Notes under the pieces: generated by a model
Told to the model about the DNA's origin: nothing
The model's input: only the letters and a program-made list of their open reading frames with translations
Database searches by the model: none
In this document: one piece after another, positions 19,033-27,627 of the stretch
How positions within the stretch are numbered: the first letter of the stretch is position 1
Layout: every line of letters starts with the position of its first letter
Program-made: the position numbers and the translations under genes
DNA from: JACKCP01 sp034007295
Lineage (GTDB): Bacteria; Desulfobacterota; Desulfobacteria; Desulfobacterales; JACKCP01
DNA: 64,000 nucleotides
Assembly: GCA_034007295.1 (NCBI GenBank)
Contig: JAVERC010000015.1
Location: 1-64,000, forward strand
Direction: 5' to 3'

Positions 19033-19097
19033 CCCAAATCATATGCTTTTTATAGCTTCAACTTATTTTATTTCTGATTTGCGAACTTAAAAAAAGA

Positions 19098-19136
19098 AAA
19101 ACCGTGTGATTTAATAAAATCACACGGTTTAATTTT
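19098..19136 (-). terminator. Terminator hairpin downstream of pilY1 (vWA)
   Basis: Perfect stem AAACCGTGTGATTT with AAATCACACGGTTT, loop AATA, flanked by A/T runs on both sides. It lies 53 bp after the stop of the pilY1 gene at 19189 and ends that cassette before the promoter of the next gene set is reached. Confidence 0.85.
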
Positions 19137-19188
19137 TAGTTCACAAAAAATATTTAAAATTTATTATTTTAATTAAAAAACAGACATT

Positions 19189-22100
19189 TTACCATTCTTT
19201 CCAGTAATGAATTTCTCGTTCAGGTGTCATGATATCTTCTTCGCTCATAACAGCAAGACCTCCAGACTCACTTGGGACACCAACTCCCATAGCTGTAGCT
19301 CCACTGTTTGAAGCATCAAAATCATCGTTTCCGTATTCCATTATATTTCCCCTTGATAACTGCAACAAATATTGAAACCGAATCTTTGGATCAATTTCAA
19401 ATACAGTCTCATTTTCACAGATGTCATACAAAATTCCCCTTCCAGTGGCACAATTCAGTGACCAGGATCTTGACTGTCCTCCGCACTGACAAATACCTAT
19501 TGTAGGCATGGCTGTAGTGAAAAAAACAATATTTTTATCTGAAGGAGAAGGATCTGAGTAACATCTTTCCCTTAAAAAAGCTCCCTCATTTCCTTTAAGT
19601 TCAATTTTCCACGCAGCCTGTGCCGGATTTGTTTGGACGTTTTTCAATTTATCACAGGTTAGATCACTTGCATTTCCTATGGAGTTTATTGTTGCACAAT
19701 TATTATTATTTTCATCACATGTAAAAGGTACTGCGTATAAATAATTTTTATCTGTTAAAGTCTTTTGAGTATCATCATTAGCAATAAAATACCTTCCTGT
19801 ACCAAAATAAAGATATGGATAAGGTATTGAATCAGAAAAACATTCTTCAGAAGTTACAGGAGCTGTTATGGGGTTATTCACAGAGGTAAGAAATGAGGTG
19901 TTATAATCCCATTTTGTTGGATCATCAGAGCCTGTATAAATTTTTATAACTCCACCGCCCATATCTTTCAAGCTTCCATCTGCCTTATCAGTATAACCAA
20001 GGAATACAAAATCTGTCTGACCGTCATCATTTAAATCAAGTCCGTTAGTAAATAATCTTCCGCCATATGAATTTGAAATATTCATTTCGCTTGAAGAATC
20101 ACCATGAATATCTTTTTCTTCACCAGTTAAAAGATCTACAACAAAAATCTGAAGATTTTGCTTTGTAGTACCGTTATACTCTGTGGGGCCAGATGCAAAC
20201 ATAACAAAATGCTTAATTTTTCCGCTCGGATCCATTCGTTTAATATAGGCAGGACCTGAATATGAAAAACCAAGACTGTCAGGTGCATATCTCCAAAGAT
20301 ATTTAGGGTTATCAGGATCTGTAATATCAAGTGCAAAATATGCTGAGCGACCAGTTGAAGCTGTGTCTGAAGGAGGATTTACATTGCCATTTTTATTTGC
20401 ACCGCCAAGTCTCATACCTCCGATAAGTATTATTTTACTGCCTGTGTTTACAATAAATGGTTTTAAATCAACAGTATAAACATGGTCATATTCAGGAGAT
20501 GCCATATAGCGTAAATACGGCATGGCATCCTTTGGAACAAAAGCCCATTCCTCAAGGCCTATCTTATCAGCAATAAAACCAGGAGAACTATCATTTACAA
20601 TTTCCTTTGGGTTATAAATTTCCAGACGATTTCTTACATAACCCATTCTAAAAGCGTGAAGCATTCCTGAATTACTGCCAATATATATCATTGAATACGT
20701 ATCATAATTTACTATTGTAGGGGAAGAATAGGTAATATCACCAAGCTTCCATACATTTTCATCTGTAGCTGAATTGTTTGTGGCTCTCAATCTGCAGCCT
20801 GTAAAATCCTTACCTCTTGTATAATTGATGAGCTTTTTATAGTCAGGGTTTCCGCTGCCGTCAATTAAACATACAGGATATTCAGTTTTGTTTGTTCCCA
20901 AAACCGAGTCAAAGACAGCACTATTTGCCTGAGTAAATTCAGCAAGAGCATTATTTTCATCAACTCCATAAATTTTTCTGTCTTCCGGCTTTGTTTCCAT
21001 AAGTTGTTTTCCGGAGTCAAAAAGATTGTTTATGTCCTGAAAACTATTGTAGTCTAAAACAGTACCGCCTGCATTTACAGTTCCATATTCATCTGGCTGA
21101 TAAGCTTTAATTTTTAATGAATCATTTTCTATAAGATACTGAATAATCCTGTCTTCTTTTACATTTAAAATAAAATTATTATTTGTATCTTCTCTGATAT
21201 TTTGAATTTTCTGATAATTACCATCAGCATCCTTAAATTGATTATTTAAATACCAGTTGCCTATTAAGTCTCCTGTCCATACAATTTTTTTATTATTTTC
21301 AAACTCTTTTTCAGGATAAAATGCCGCCTGGGTAATTGCTGATCCGCCAGTTGTTTTTGATGTAAGAGCTGTAACAGCAGTACCAGATGATGTACCCTGA
21401 CGAATTTCACTGAAAATTGCTGTAAGAGCACTTGCCATAGCATCTCCGTCATCAGCAAGGTAAAAACCATCTGGAATTCCGTCTTTATTGGAATCCCATT
21501 CCTTACAGCAGTCATTGTATGTGCCAGCCGGCTTACAATGAGGACGAGGGAATGAAACGTCCAAACTATTTGTTCCAACACTGAAATCATAAGGAATGTT
21601 ATTGCTGCAATCTTTTAAATCTTTATATTTACCAAAGGCTGCAACAGTTTTCATTGATTGTTCACCTTTTTTATCATCTGCAAATGCAAAAAGTGAATAA
21701 ACATCTGCTATCTGATCTTTAACAATATCAGTCCTTAAATCGCCTTTATGAAGATTATAAGCCGAGGAATCAGGATCAGTGTTGCCGTTATAGGCACCAT
21801 CTGAAATAAGAACAACGAAACTTTTTCTGCAGAATGCAGCCTCAATCACTCCATCAGCCCTTTTTTCGTAATACGGGTCTTTTAATGTCCCAGTACCGTT
21901 ATAAGTACTGTTATAATTATTAATACCTGACTGCCTGAGATAATCATAGGCCTCATCCAAAGCCTCGCCTGTATGAGTACCTGAATAAGCAATTGTATCT
22001 TCAAACTTTTGTATAAGGCCATCTACGCTATTTTCATGGAGACCATACTTTATTGTCCCTTGCAGTGCAGTCTTATTATTTGTATCTGCATAGGCAATAA

Positions 22101-22827
22101 AACCAAATCTGACCTTGTCAAAATTTTCCTGAATTATCCCTGTTCTGTCTTTTTTAGCAATTTTAACATCTGCATTTCTTACAAAAACATCTGACCACGA
22201 ACCATGTTTAGCCTCATATACTGAAATAACTGTAGTGCTGCCATAAGAACCAGAAGGTTTTACTCGAATAGCATAATTTTTACCTGAAATTGAAATATAC
22301 ACTTCTCTTTTAGAACCCACCGGCTCTAAAATACAATAGTCTTTCCCTGCCGGACAAGATGCCTTACCTCCAAAAAGGCTTTTATATGAAACATCTACCC
22401 TAGTCATGAGAATAAAATTTAAAAAATTTCCCGACAAACTGTCTTTTGAACCAACAACTCTTCCAGAAAATGATGTGTTCTCGTCAACTTCCCAATATCC
22501 GCTTGAATTGTATTTATAATATTTTTCCGAATCATAATAACCATAATAGGATTTATCTTTGTTATAGGTAACCCAAATATTATCACCCCAGTTTCCGTAA
22601 TTTGCAACGTCACCGCTGTACCCATGCCAAACAGTACCATGATTCGCAGGCCCCTGCATACTGCCTGAAAAGTCCATAACAAACAAGACATTAGCCTTGA
22701 CATCAGCACTGATAAAAGGAGGAAGAGCAGCATAATCTGAATTTGCGGCAAAGGCAGAACTGTTAAGATAAATCAAACCAAATCCAAGGAAAAAAATTGT
22801 TTTTTTAATTACTTTATTAAATATCAT
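19189..22827 (-). CDS. pilY1: PilY1-type pilus tip protein with N-terminal von Willebrand A domain
   Basis: A 1212-residue secreted protein; the signal peptide ends near NSSAFAANSD. A vWA domain begins at residue about 45 with NVLFVMDFSGSMQG, an intact DxSxS MIDAS metal site, and continues to VLISDGAYNG. The C-terminal half is the PilY1 propeller, with PTIVNYDTYSMIYIGSNSGMLHAF-type repeats and an Asp-rich loop LNDDGQTDF near residue 930. PilY1 vWA domains are linked to adhesion and to surface mechanosensing in Pseudomonas. There are several cysteine pairs (CNNNCA, CQCGG) and a DsbC-like gene lies in the same operon. The start overlaps the 115-residue gene upstream by 11 bp. It differs from the PA14-type paralogue at 11726 in length and N-terminal architecture. 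Confidence 0.92.
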   Translation of the reverse strand: MIFNKVIKKTIFFLGFGLIYLNSSAFAANSDYAALPPFISADVKANVLFVMDFSGSMQGPANHGTVWHGYSGDVANYGNWGDNIWVTYNKDKSYYGYYDSEKYYKYNSSGYWEVDENTSFSGRVVGSKDSLSGNFLNFILMTRVDVSYKSLFGGKASCPAGKDYCILEPVGSKREVYISISGKNYAIRVKPSGSYGSTTVISVYEAKHGSWSDVFVRNADVKIAKKDRTGIIQENFDKVRFGFIAYADTNNKTALQGTIKYGLHENSVDGLIQKFEDTIAYSGTHTGEALDEAYDYLRQSGINNYNSTYNGTGTLKDPYYEKRADGVIEAAFCRKSFVVLISDGAYNGNTDPDSSAYNLHKGDLRTDIVKDQIADVYSLFAFADDKKGEQSMKTVAAFGKYKDLKDCSNNIPYDFSVGTNSLDVSFPRPHCKPAGTYNDCCKEWDSNKDGIPDGFYLADDGDAMASALTAIFSEIRQGTSSGTAVTALTSKTTGGSAITQAAFYPEKEFENNKKIVWTGDLIGNWYLNNQFKDADGNYQKIQNIREDTNNNFILNVKEDRIIQYLIENDSLKIKAYQPDEYGTVNAGGTVLDYNSFQDINNLFDSGKQLMETKPEDRKIYGVDENNALAEFTQANSAVFDSVLGTNKTEYPVCLIDGSGNPDYKKLINYTRGKDFTGCRLRATNNSATDENVWKLGDITYSSPTIVNYDTYSMIYIGSNSGMLHAFRMGYVRNRLEIYNPKEIVNDSSPGFIADKIGLEEWAFVPKDAMPYLRYMASPEYDHVYTVDLKPFIVNTGSKIILIGGMRLGGANKNGNVNPPSDTASTGRSAYFALDITDPDNPKYLWRYAPDSLGFSYSGPAYIKRMDPSGKIKHFVMFASGPTEYNGTTKQNLQIFVVDLLTGEEKDIHGDSSSEMNISNSYGGRLFTNGLDLNDDGQTDFVFLGYTDKADGSLKDMGGGVIKIYTGSDDPTKWDYNTSFLTSVNNPITAPVTSEECFSDSIPYPYLYFGTGRYFIANDDTQKTLTDKNYLYAVPFTCDENNNNCATINSIGNASDLTCDKLKNVQTNPAQAAWKIELKGNEGAFLRERCYSDPSPSDKNIVFFTTAMPTIGICQCGGQSRSWSLNCATGRGILYDICENETVFEIDPKIRFQYLLQLSRGNIMEYGNDDFDASNSGATAMGVGVPSESGGLAVMSEEDIMTPEREIHYWKEW

Positions 22828-23164
22828 CTCTTTTTTCCCTTTCTGAATAAATTAAAACAATATTGCCGTTATTTGACAAAATATGGACAAAATCATATTT
22901 CTGAATAATTTTAAAATTTTCCATAACATCTATTGTTCTGATATTTTTATATGGAACAGGCTTTTGTCTGTAAAATAAAAGTTCTGTTTTGGTTTTTTCA
23001 AGAAGCTGAACCGGACCTGCAATAATTTTATAGCCCTGTTCATCAAGTTTATTTAAAAGAACTGTCAAAGGAGTTTCTTTTTCAACTTCAACAAGCCTTT
23101 CATTGCAAAAGCCAATTGTTTGCAAACAAAAAAACATGCAAATTATAATTAAAATATTTTTCAT
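22817..23164 (-). CDS. Small exported protein of unknown function in pilus cassette
   Basis: 115 residues with a clear N-terminal signal sequence (LIIICMFFCLQTIGFC). The mature part contains TPLTVLLNKLDEQGYKIIAG and a C-terminal VHILSNNGNIVLIYSE, a mixed alpha/beta pattern that recalls small secretin-associated or STN-like domains, but I do not recognise the family. It sits between the DsbC-like gene and pilY1, overlapping the latter by 11 bp, so translational coupling and a role in tip protein export or assembly are plausible. Real gene with unknown function. Confidence 0.65.
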   Translation of the reverse strand: MKNILIIICMFFCLQTIGFCNERLVEVEKETPLTVLLNKLDEQGYKIIAGPVQLLEKTKTELLFYRQKPVPYKNIRTIDVMENFKIIQKYDFVHILSNNGNIVLIYSEREKRDDI

Positions 23165-23195
23165 GCTGCCCCCGTTATCTTAAAGTTAAACTTTT

Positions 23196-23918
23196 TTATT
23201 TCTGTCTTAAAAAAAAGAAAATATCTTCAGGCATTCCAGGACTTATTATGCCCTCTGGATTTACAATAAAAGGAAATCCTTCAATTGAAAGTACTCTTGC
23301 CACAAGTCGGTTGTAATCTATGGAGTCAAAATTTAAATCTTCATCTTTAAAAGGATCATCCAAATCTTTACATGAATCTTTTATAAAACACTCTAAAGCC
23401 TTGTTTTTATCTTTTTGTGCTATTCCAAAAATTTTTCTTGTTTTTTTAATACTTTTTTCTGAAATTGCAGGAACAATAACAAAAAAAACACTGAATTCAT
23501 TATTTACATCTGAAAGCTCTTGAACTTCCTTTGCAAGTTTATGGCAGTAATAACACTCAGGATCTGAAAAAACATATGCCTTTTTTTCACCTGTACCAAT
23601 TTGAAGAGCAAACATTTTTTCTGCTTTTACACCCATAAAATCAAGATCAATTCTATTGGTGAAATAATTCATTTCAGAAACTGAAGTAATTTTTCTTCCA
23701 TTCCACACATCAAAAAGATCTCCCTGAAATACATATCTTCCGTTTTCTGAAGTAACATAGGTTCTGCCAGACTCGGTTGCTAAAAAATTGAGGTTTTTAA
23801 AGGAAAGCCTGCTTTTTTCTTTTATGTTTTCAGGAGGGATAAAATCTTCACTAAAAGCTTGATTCAAAAAAATAAAATACGAACAAAATATCAATAACAA
23901 CAATTTGATGCAATTCAT
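23196..23918 (-). CDS. DsbC/DsbG-like periplasmic thiol:disulfide isomerase
   Basis: 240 residues with signal peptide (LLLLIFCSYFIFLNQAFS). The thioredoxin fold has active site DPECYYCHKL (Cys122, Cys125) and a cis-proline loop EGFPFIV near residue 215; an extra cysteine pair ECFIKDSC lies between them. The domain before the active site (TYVTSENGRYVFQGDLFDVW) matches the DsbC dimerisation region, where 'GRYLIQGxLYD' is typical. This is an oxidative-folding enzyme placed inside the pilus operon, between pilX and pilY1. Its likely client is the cysteine-containing PilY1 encoded two genes downstream. Confidence 0.85.
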   Translation of the reverse strand: MNCIKLLLLIFCSYFIFLNQAFSEDFIPPENIKEKSRLSFKNLNFLATESGRTYVTSENGRYVFQGDLFDVWNGRKITSVSEMNYFTNRIDLDFMGVKAEKMFALQIGTGEKKAYVFSDPECYYCHKLAKEVQELSDVNNEFSVFFVIVPAISEKSIKKTRKIFGIAQKDKNKALECFIKDSCKDLDDPFKDEDLNFDSIDYNRLVARVLSIEGFPFIVNPEGIISPGMPEDIFFFLRQK

Positions 23919-23927
23919 AATAAAACC

Positions 23928-24488
23928 TTACTTATTTGAGATTGCTACTTCTAAAACAACATCTCCGCCATTTTTTCTTGCTCTTGAAATAACAACCATT
24001 TGATTATTGGTGCTGTTAGGATTCCTGTAAACAACATATTCAACTGAAGAATCTGAATTAAGTTCTTTGGGATTTATTGAAGCAATATCATTTAAAGAGT
24101 CGCCATCTTTAAAAGTATCCCAGTCTTCTATTACCTTATCAACTTCAATCTGGTTTAAAACCGGAGTTGTTGCAACATCATACGATGCCCCTTTTTTTAG
24201 GTATTTGTTATCTTCGTTGAAAAGGTCTGTTATATTATTTACCCATGTTTTAGTATTGTCAGCTTCACCAACCAAGATAAGTGTAGACGCTTCATTTACT
24301 GCCGCATCAGCTAAAATAAGGTTTTCTTTATAGACTCTGTAATTATGGCTTATCTGCAAATCTGTTGACGAAGTTGTAATTGAACCTATTCCGATAACAG
24401 TCAAAAGAAGCATAATAAGCAAAGTGGTTAAAAGTATGGATCCAGAGTCATTTTGAATTATTGTAAAATCATCTTTATTTTTTCCCAT
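23928..24488 (-). CDS. pilX: PilX-like minor pilin
   Basis: 186 residues. Leader ends at NDSG, followed by the helix SILLTTLLIMLLLTVIGIGS without a +5 glutamate. The next segment, ITTSSTDLQISHNYRVYKENLILADAAVNEA, is characteristic of PilX_N proteins. Located between pilV and the DsbC-like gene with 10-25 bp gaps, all on one strand. Probably a minor component of the tip complex. Confidence 0.82.
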   Translation of the reverse strand: MGKNKDDFTIIQNDSGSILLTTLLIMLLLTVIGIGSITTSSTDLQISHNYRVYKENLILADAAVNEASTLILVGEADNTKTWVNNITDLFNEDNKYLKKGASYDVATTPVLNQIEVDKVIEDWDTFKDGDSLNDIASINPKELNSDSSVEYVVYRNPNSTNNQMVVISRARKNGGDVVLEVAISNK

Positions 24489-24513
24489 ATAAACTCTCCA
24501 AAATTATAAAATA

Positions 24514-24888
24514 TTACCAGCTTCTGACCCATGGAAAACTCAAAGAATGATTTTTTCCACTTTCAGACCATGAAACAGTCACTTTAACTTCAAGAATTCC
24601 ATTAGTTTTTTTATCCACATTCCATGAAACATTATAAGGCCTGTTGTAATCTATATTTTGTTCAAAGTGATTTCCATCAGTCAGATCTGCATCAGATCCG
24701 CTAAGGTCTGACAATTCATCAATCTTGTTCATTCCAACATCAGTTGCATGGACTATACTTCTTGAATCTGCAAGACCTTTTGCAAAATGTGCCTGCATCA
24801 TACTTATTGCAAAAAGCCCGACTGAAAACAATGCCATTGCAAAAAGGACTTCTATTATTGTAAAGCCTGATTCTTTATTAATAATCAT
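24514..24888 (-). CDS. pilV: PilV-like minor pilin
   Basis: Pilin-like protein of 125 residues with a short leader, MIINKESG, cut before FTIIEVLFAMALFSVGLFA (E at +5). The start is set at 24888 because GGAGA lies 8-12 nt upstream. A longer in-frame extension to 24978 would overlap the pilW gene and add a non-leader-like segment. After the helix, AHFAKGLADSRSIVHATDVGMNKIDEL is the PilV pattern. Last third is short compared with the pilV at 17612. Confidence 0.82.
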   Translation of the reverse strand: MIINKESGFTIIEVLFAMALFSVGLFAISMMQAHFAKGLADSRSIVHATDVGMNKIDELSDLSGSDADLTDGNHFEQNIDYNRPYNVSWNVDKKTNGILEVKVTVSWSESGKNHSLSFPWVRSW

Positions 24889-24907
24889 TGGATAATTCTC
24901 CAAATTT

Positions 24908-25531
24908 TTATTGCGGATTTCTAAGTTTAATTTCATTTGTAAAACAGTACTCACTATCATAATCATCTTTATAAGCACCTGTTATTTTGCCACAAATCCC
25001 AACCGTTACTATATTAGGGGATGTTTTTTCAAACTTAACAGAAGAAATTGTTCCAGGTTCAGCCAGAGAATAATTTATATCATCACCATTCTTTTTTTTG
25101 GATTGAAACATTATAGTCCCGTTTTCATACTTATAAGTCACTACCTCCCATTTACTTTCATCTGCAGCAGCCAACTCAGCCGGATCTGTAATTAAATGCA
25201 GCCCGCATTTTCCATCTCCATTATAATCATGTCTTATCGTAATAGATGTATCAGTAACTATATCCAAAAAATTTGTACATGAGGCCTGGCCTTTTGCAGT
25301 ACCAGTAGGGTCAAGCCCGGCCGTTCTAATATCTCTTGAAATAAGCTCCATCACAGTTCTTACATTCTGCTGAACCTCTGAGACTTTTTGCTGAACAGTA
25401 TTTAATTTATTTGTGGAAATAAAAAAATTGGTGAGAGCTAGAAGGAAAATACCAGAAATTACAAGAGCAATCAAAATTTCAAGCAAAGTAAAACCTTTAT
25501 TGCCTTTTAATGAAAATTTAAATCTCAACAT
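24908..25531 (-). CDS. pilW: PilW-like minor pilin
   Basis: 207 residues; leader MLRFKFSLKGNKG then FTLLEILIALVISGIFLLA. The stretch VQQNVRTVMELISRDIRTAGLDP is the PilW signature. Contains DYNGDGKC and a second cysteine-bearing loop (VGICGKI...SEYCF), so disulfides are possible. Between fimT (12-bp gap) and pilV (19-bp gap). Confidence 0.87.
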   Translation of the reverse strand: MLRFKFSLKGNKGFTLLEILIALVISGIFLLALTNFFISTNKLNTVQQKVSEVQQNVRTVMELISRDIRTAGLDPTGTAKGQASCTNFLDIVTDTSITIRHDYNGDGKCGLHLITDPAELAAADESKWEVVTYKYENGTIMFQSKKKNGDDINYSLAEPGTISSVKFEKTSPNIVTVGICGKITGAYKDDYDSEYCFTNEIKLRNPQ

Positions 25532-25543
25532 TTTAAAAAACCT

Positions 25544-26032
25544 TTAATTAATTTTAATTCTGCCTACCGGAGAAACCTCTATGGAAATTTCATACCCTGA
25601 ATCATTTGAAAATTTTATTTTAGACGGAGAAGCCAGATTGGAAATACCGCGGGAGTTAAATTCGAATTTATTGTCAGCAAAATCAACATTTTCAAGCTTT
25701 ACAGAAGATCTACCGTCAAGTTCAAAATTAAAAATCATTTGATCATCAGCATCAACACAAGAATCATCACCATTTGTATCAAAGCATGCGACAGCACCTC
25801 CCTTATTGGCCCCTGCGGTATAAGTCAGTACAACCAGGCAATCTTTTTTATTTTTGATCGAAGCAGTCTTTGCCTGATTAAGATTAGACATTAAATCCCT
25901 TGCATTTGACTTTGCCCTGGAATTTGCAAGAAGTCCGCCCATACTGCCAATTGCAAGAGAAACTACCACCCCTATCAAAGCAACAACAATCAAAACTTCA
26001 AGAAGAGTAAAACCTTTTGAACAGTGTTTCAT
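25544..26032 (-). CDS. fimT: GspH/FimT-family pseudopilin
   Basis: 162 residues with the short leader MKHCSKG followed by FTLLEVLIVVALIGVVVSLA. The following ANSRAKSNARDLMSNLNQAKTASIKN matches the GspH/FimT family, minor pilins that start the tip complex. Two cysteines in ACFDTNGDDSC with an Asp-rich loop suggest a disulfide and calcium site. First gene of the longer pilus cassette; only this cassette has a FimT, so it may serve both. Confidence 0.85.
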   Translation of the reverse strand: MKHCSKGFTLLEVLIVVALIGVVVSLAIGSMGGLLANSRAKSNARDLMSNLNQAKTASIKNKKDCLVVLTYTAGANKGGAVACFDTNGDDSCVDADDQMIFNFELDGRSSVKLENVDFADNKFEFNSRGISNLASPSKIKFSNDSGYEISIEVSPVGRIKIN

Positions 26033-26053
26033 GAAAAAATCCTCTCTTAAAAA

Positions 26054-26087
26054 AACAGCATAGGTTTTTTTACACCTATGTTCTGTT
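26054..26087 (-). other. Leader hairpin upstream of fimT
   Basis: AACAGCATAGG (26054-26064) and CCTATGTTCTGTT (26075-26087) pair through CATAGG/CCTATG and AACAG/CTGTT with a two-base bulge. It lies just after the putative -10 and 20 bp before the fimT start. The pilW of the second cassette has a hairpin in the same place. Confidence 0.5.
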
Positions 26088-26090
26088 AAA

Positions 26091-26119
26091 TATATACAGA
26101 TTTATATATTATTTGTCAG
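26091..26119 (-). promoter_or_regulatory. Putative sigma70-type promoter of the fimT-pilW-pilV-pilX-pilY1 cassette
   Basis: Minus strand: CTGACA (26119-26114), 17-bp spacer, TATATA (26096-26091). The layout matches the promoter proposed ahead of the second cassette. The -35 hexamer lies inside one arm of the 11-bp inverted repeat TTTGTCAGCCT/AGGCTGACAAA (26112-26122 and 26177-26187), which could be an operator or a terminator for the gene on the far side. Confidence 0.5.
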
Positions 26120-26215
26120 CCTAAATTTGCAAATCTAAAATATTATTCTAAAAAATTTTAACTAGATTGAATCTAAAGGCTGACAAAAAGCATTTTCATG
26201 AACATACAATATTTT

Positions 26216-27325
26216 TTATAAGGAATCCAAAACAATCTTAGAAAAATAAATAAGATTTTTATCAAGATCTTTCTTTTTGTTTGTATATGAAAGATTAAAA
26301 GTACAAAATGGACAGGCTGTAGCAATATCTTGAGTTTTTGAGCTTCTTAAAAGTTTTTCTGCAAGTTTTAATGAAAGTTCAGGATAAACAGACCTTATTC
26401 CAGCACCTGCTCCGCAGCACGAGGCATCTTTTCTTGATTTTTCCATTTCTAAAAGATTTGCTCCGCATGCCTTTAAAATATCACGTGGTTCTTCTATTAC
26501 ATTTTCAGTTCTTGCAAGCCTGCATGGATCTTGAAAAGTAATTTCCCTTTCTATTTTTTTGAGCAGATCTTTTTTGTCTTTTAAAAGATTGAAAATTGTA
26601 ACTACTGCATGCTCAACTTCAATTCCTGTATCACCAAGCATTGCAGGATAAAAATATTTAAAACACTTAAGACAGCCGTTACAGGGAACAACAAGTTTTT
26701 TTATTCCAAGAGCCTTAAACTTTTCAATATTTTTTGCAAAATAATCCTTTGCAAATTCTGTGTTGCCGCATTCATAAAAATATGTTCCGCAGCAGCCTTC
26801 ATCTTCAATTATTCTGAAATCAAAACCAAGTCTGTCTAAAACCTGCAATGTTGCATAGGAAGAATCTTTTGCAAGATAAGAAGGAATACATCCAAGATAT
26901 AAAAGTGTGTCTGAATTTGATGAAAGATATTTTTGCTTTAAATTATCATCTTCAAGCCAGTTCATTCTTTTTAAAGGGTCACCGCCGACTGAATTGTCAT
27001 TTTTTACAATTCCCTTCATTACCTTGTGATGATTTTCAAGAGGTCCAAGACCTTTTTTTACAAGAGCTTCTCTTGTTTTGTGGATAACTTCGACTATTTT
27101 TATTTCCTGGGGACAAATGTTTTCACAAAGCATGCATTTTGGACAATTATAAATACTTTCCTTTTCTTCATCTGTAATATCTTTCCCCTCAAATACATTT
27201 TTTGCAATTTCAATTCTTTTCTGAGGTGTGAAAACTTCGTTTCCTGTTATTTCAAAAACAGGACAAACATCATGACAAATTCCGCATTCAATGCAAAGTT
27301 CAACTTCTTTTTGAACATCAATCAT
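26216..27325 (-). CDS. (Fe-S)-binding protein with 4Fe-4S dicluster and two CCG domains
   Basis: Soluble protein of about 370 residues related to HdrD, GlcF and LutA-type electron-transfer subunits. Two ferredoxin motifs occur near the N-terminus: CIECGICHDVCP and CPKCMLCENICP. Two cysteine-rich CCG domains follow, with EGCCGTYFYECG and ASCCGAGAGIRS motifs and VPCNGC / ACPFCTFN. This order (4Fe4S_8 plus two CCG) is that of heterodisulfide reductase subunit D and glycolate oxidase subunit F. I chose the ATG at 27325 because GGGGG lies 6 nt upstream; a longer frame reaches 27370. No flavoprotein partner is adjacent, so the electron donor and acceptor are unknown. Confidence 0.85.
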   Translation of the reverse strand: MIDVQKEVELCIECGICHDVCPVFEITGNEVFTPQKRIEIAKNVFEGKDITDEEKESIYNCPKCMLCENICPQEIKIVEVIHKTREALVKKGLGPLENHHKVMKGIVKNDNSVGGDPLKRMNWLEDDNLKQKYLSSNSDTLLYLGCIPSYLAKDSSYATLQVLDRLGFDFRIIEDEGCCGTYFYECGNTEFAKDYFAKNIEKFKALGIKKLVVPCNGCLKCFKYFYPAMLGDTGIEVEHAVVTIFNLLKDKKDLLKKIEREITFQDPCRLARTENVIEEPRDILKACGANLLEMEKSRKDASCCGAGAGIRSVYPELSLKLAEKLLRSSKTQDIATACPFCTFNLSYTNKKKDLDKNLIYFSKIVLDSL

Positions 27326-27398
27326 TTGAGCCCCCATATTTGTTAAAATTAACTCTTTTTCATAATACAAAAATTATTAACTAAGGTTAAAAAAGAAT

Positions 27399-27623
27399 TT
27401 ATTTTTTCTCAAGGACTATTTGAATAATGTCACCTTCAAACTCAATAACATCTCCTGAATAAATTTTTTTGGCCTTTCTTGTTTCAACTTCGTTATTTAC
27501 CATTACAAGTCCCTCTGAAATAACAAACTTGGCCTCTCCTCCGCTTTGAACCTGGTTGTCAATTTTTAAAATTTTGTAAAGCTCAATTGGCTCGCTTTTA
27601 ATATAAAATTTTCTTATATCCAT
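27399..27623 (-). CDS. Small S4-domain RNA-binding protein (YbcJ-like)
   Basis: 75 residues, essentially one S4 domain: LYKILKIDNQVQSGGEAKFVISEGLVMVNNEVETRKAKKIYSGDVIEF matches the YbcJ/YaaA S4 pattern, including the G(G/E)xAK and GxVxVNG-like positions. Likely binds structured RNA, perhaps rRNA. Start set at 27623 (MDIRKFYIK), since the longer frame to 27680 overlaps the upstream gene deeply and adds a nonconserved hydrophobic leader. The start is 5 bp downstream of the preceding gene's stop. Confidence 0.85.
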   Translation of the reverse strand: MDIRKFYIKSEPIELYKILKIDNQVQSGGEAKFVISEGLVMVNNEVETRKAKKIYSGDVIEFEGDIIQIVLEKK

Positions 27624-27627
27624 TTTT

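Noticed and set aside
26033..26215. Possible cyclic-di-GMP riboswitch in the pilus leader
   Set aside because: The hairpin is simple and lacks the GEMM consensus residues and tetraloop receptor; kept only as a leader hairpin.
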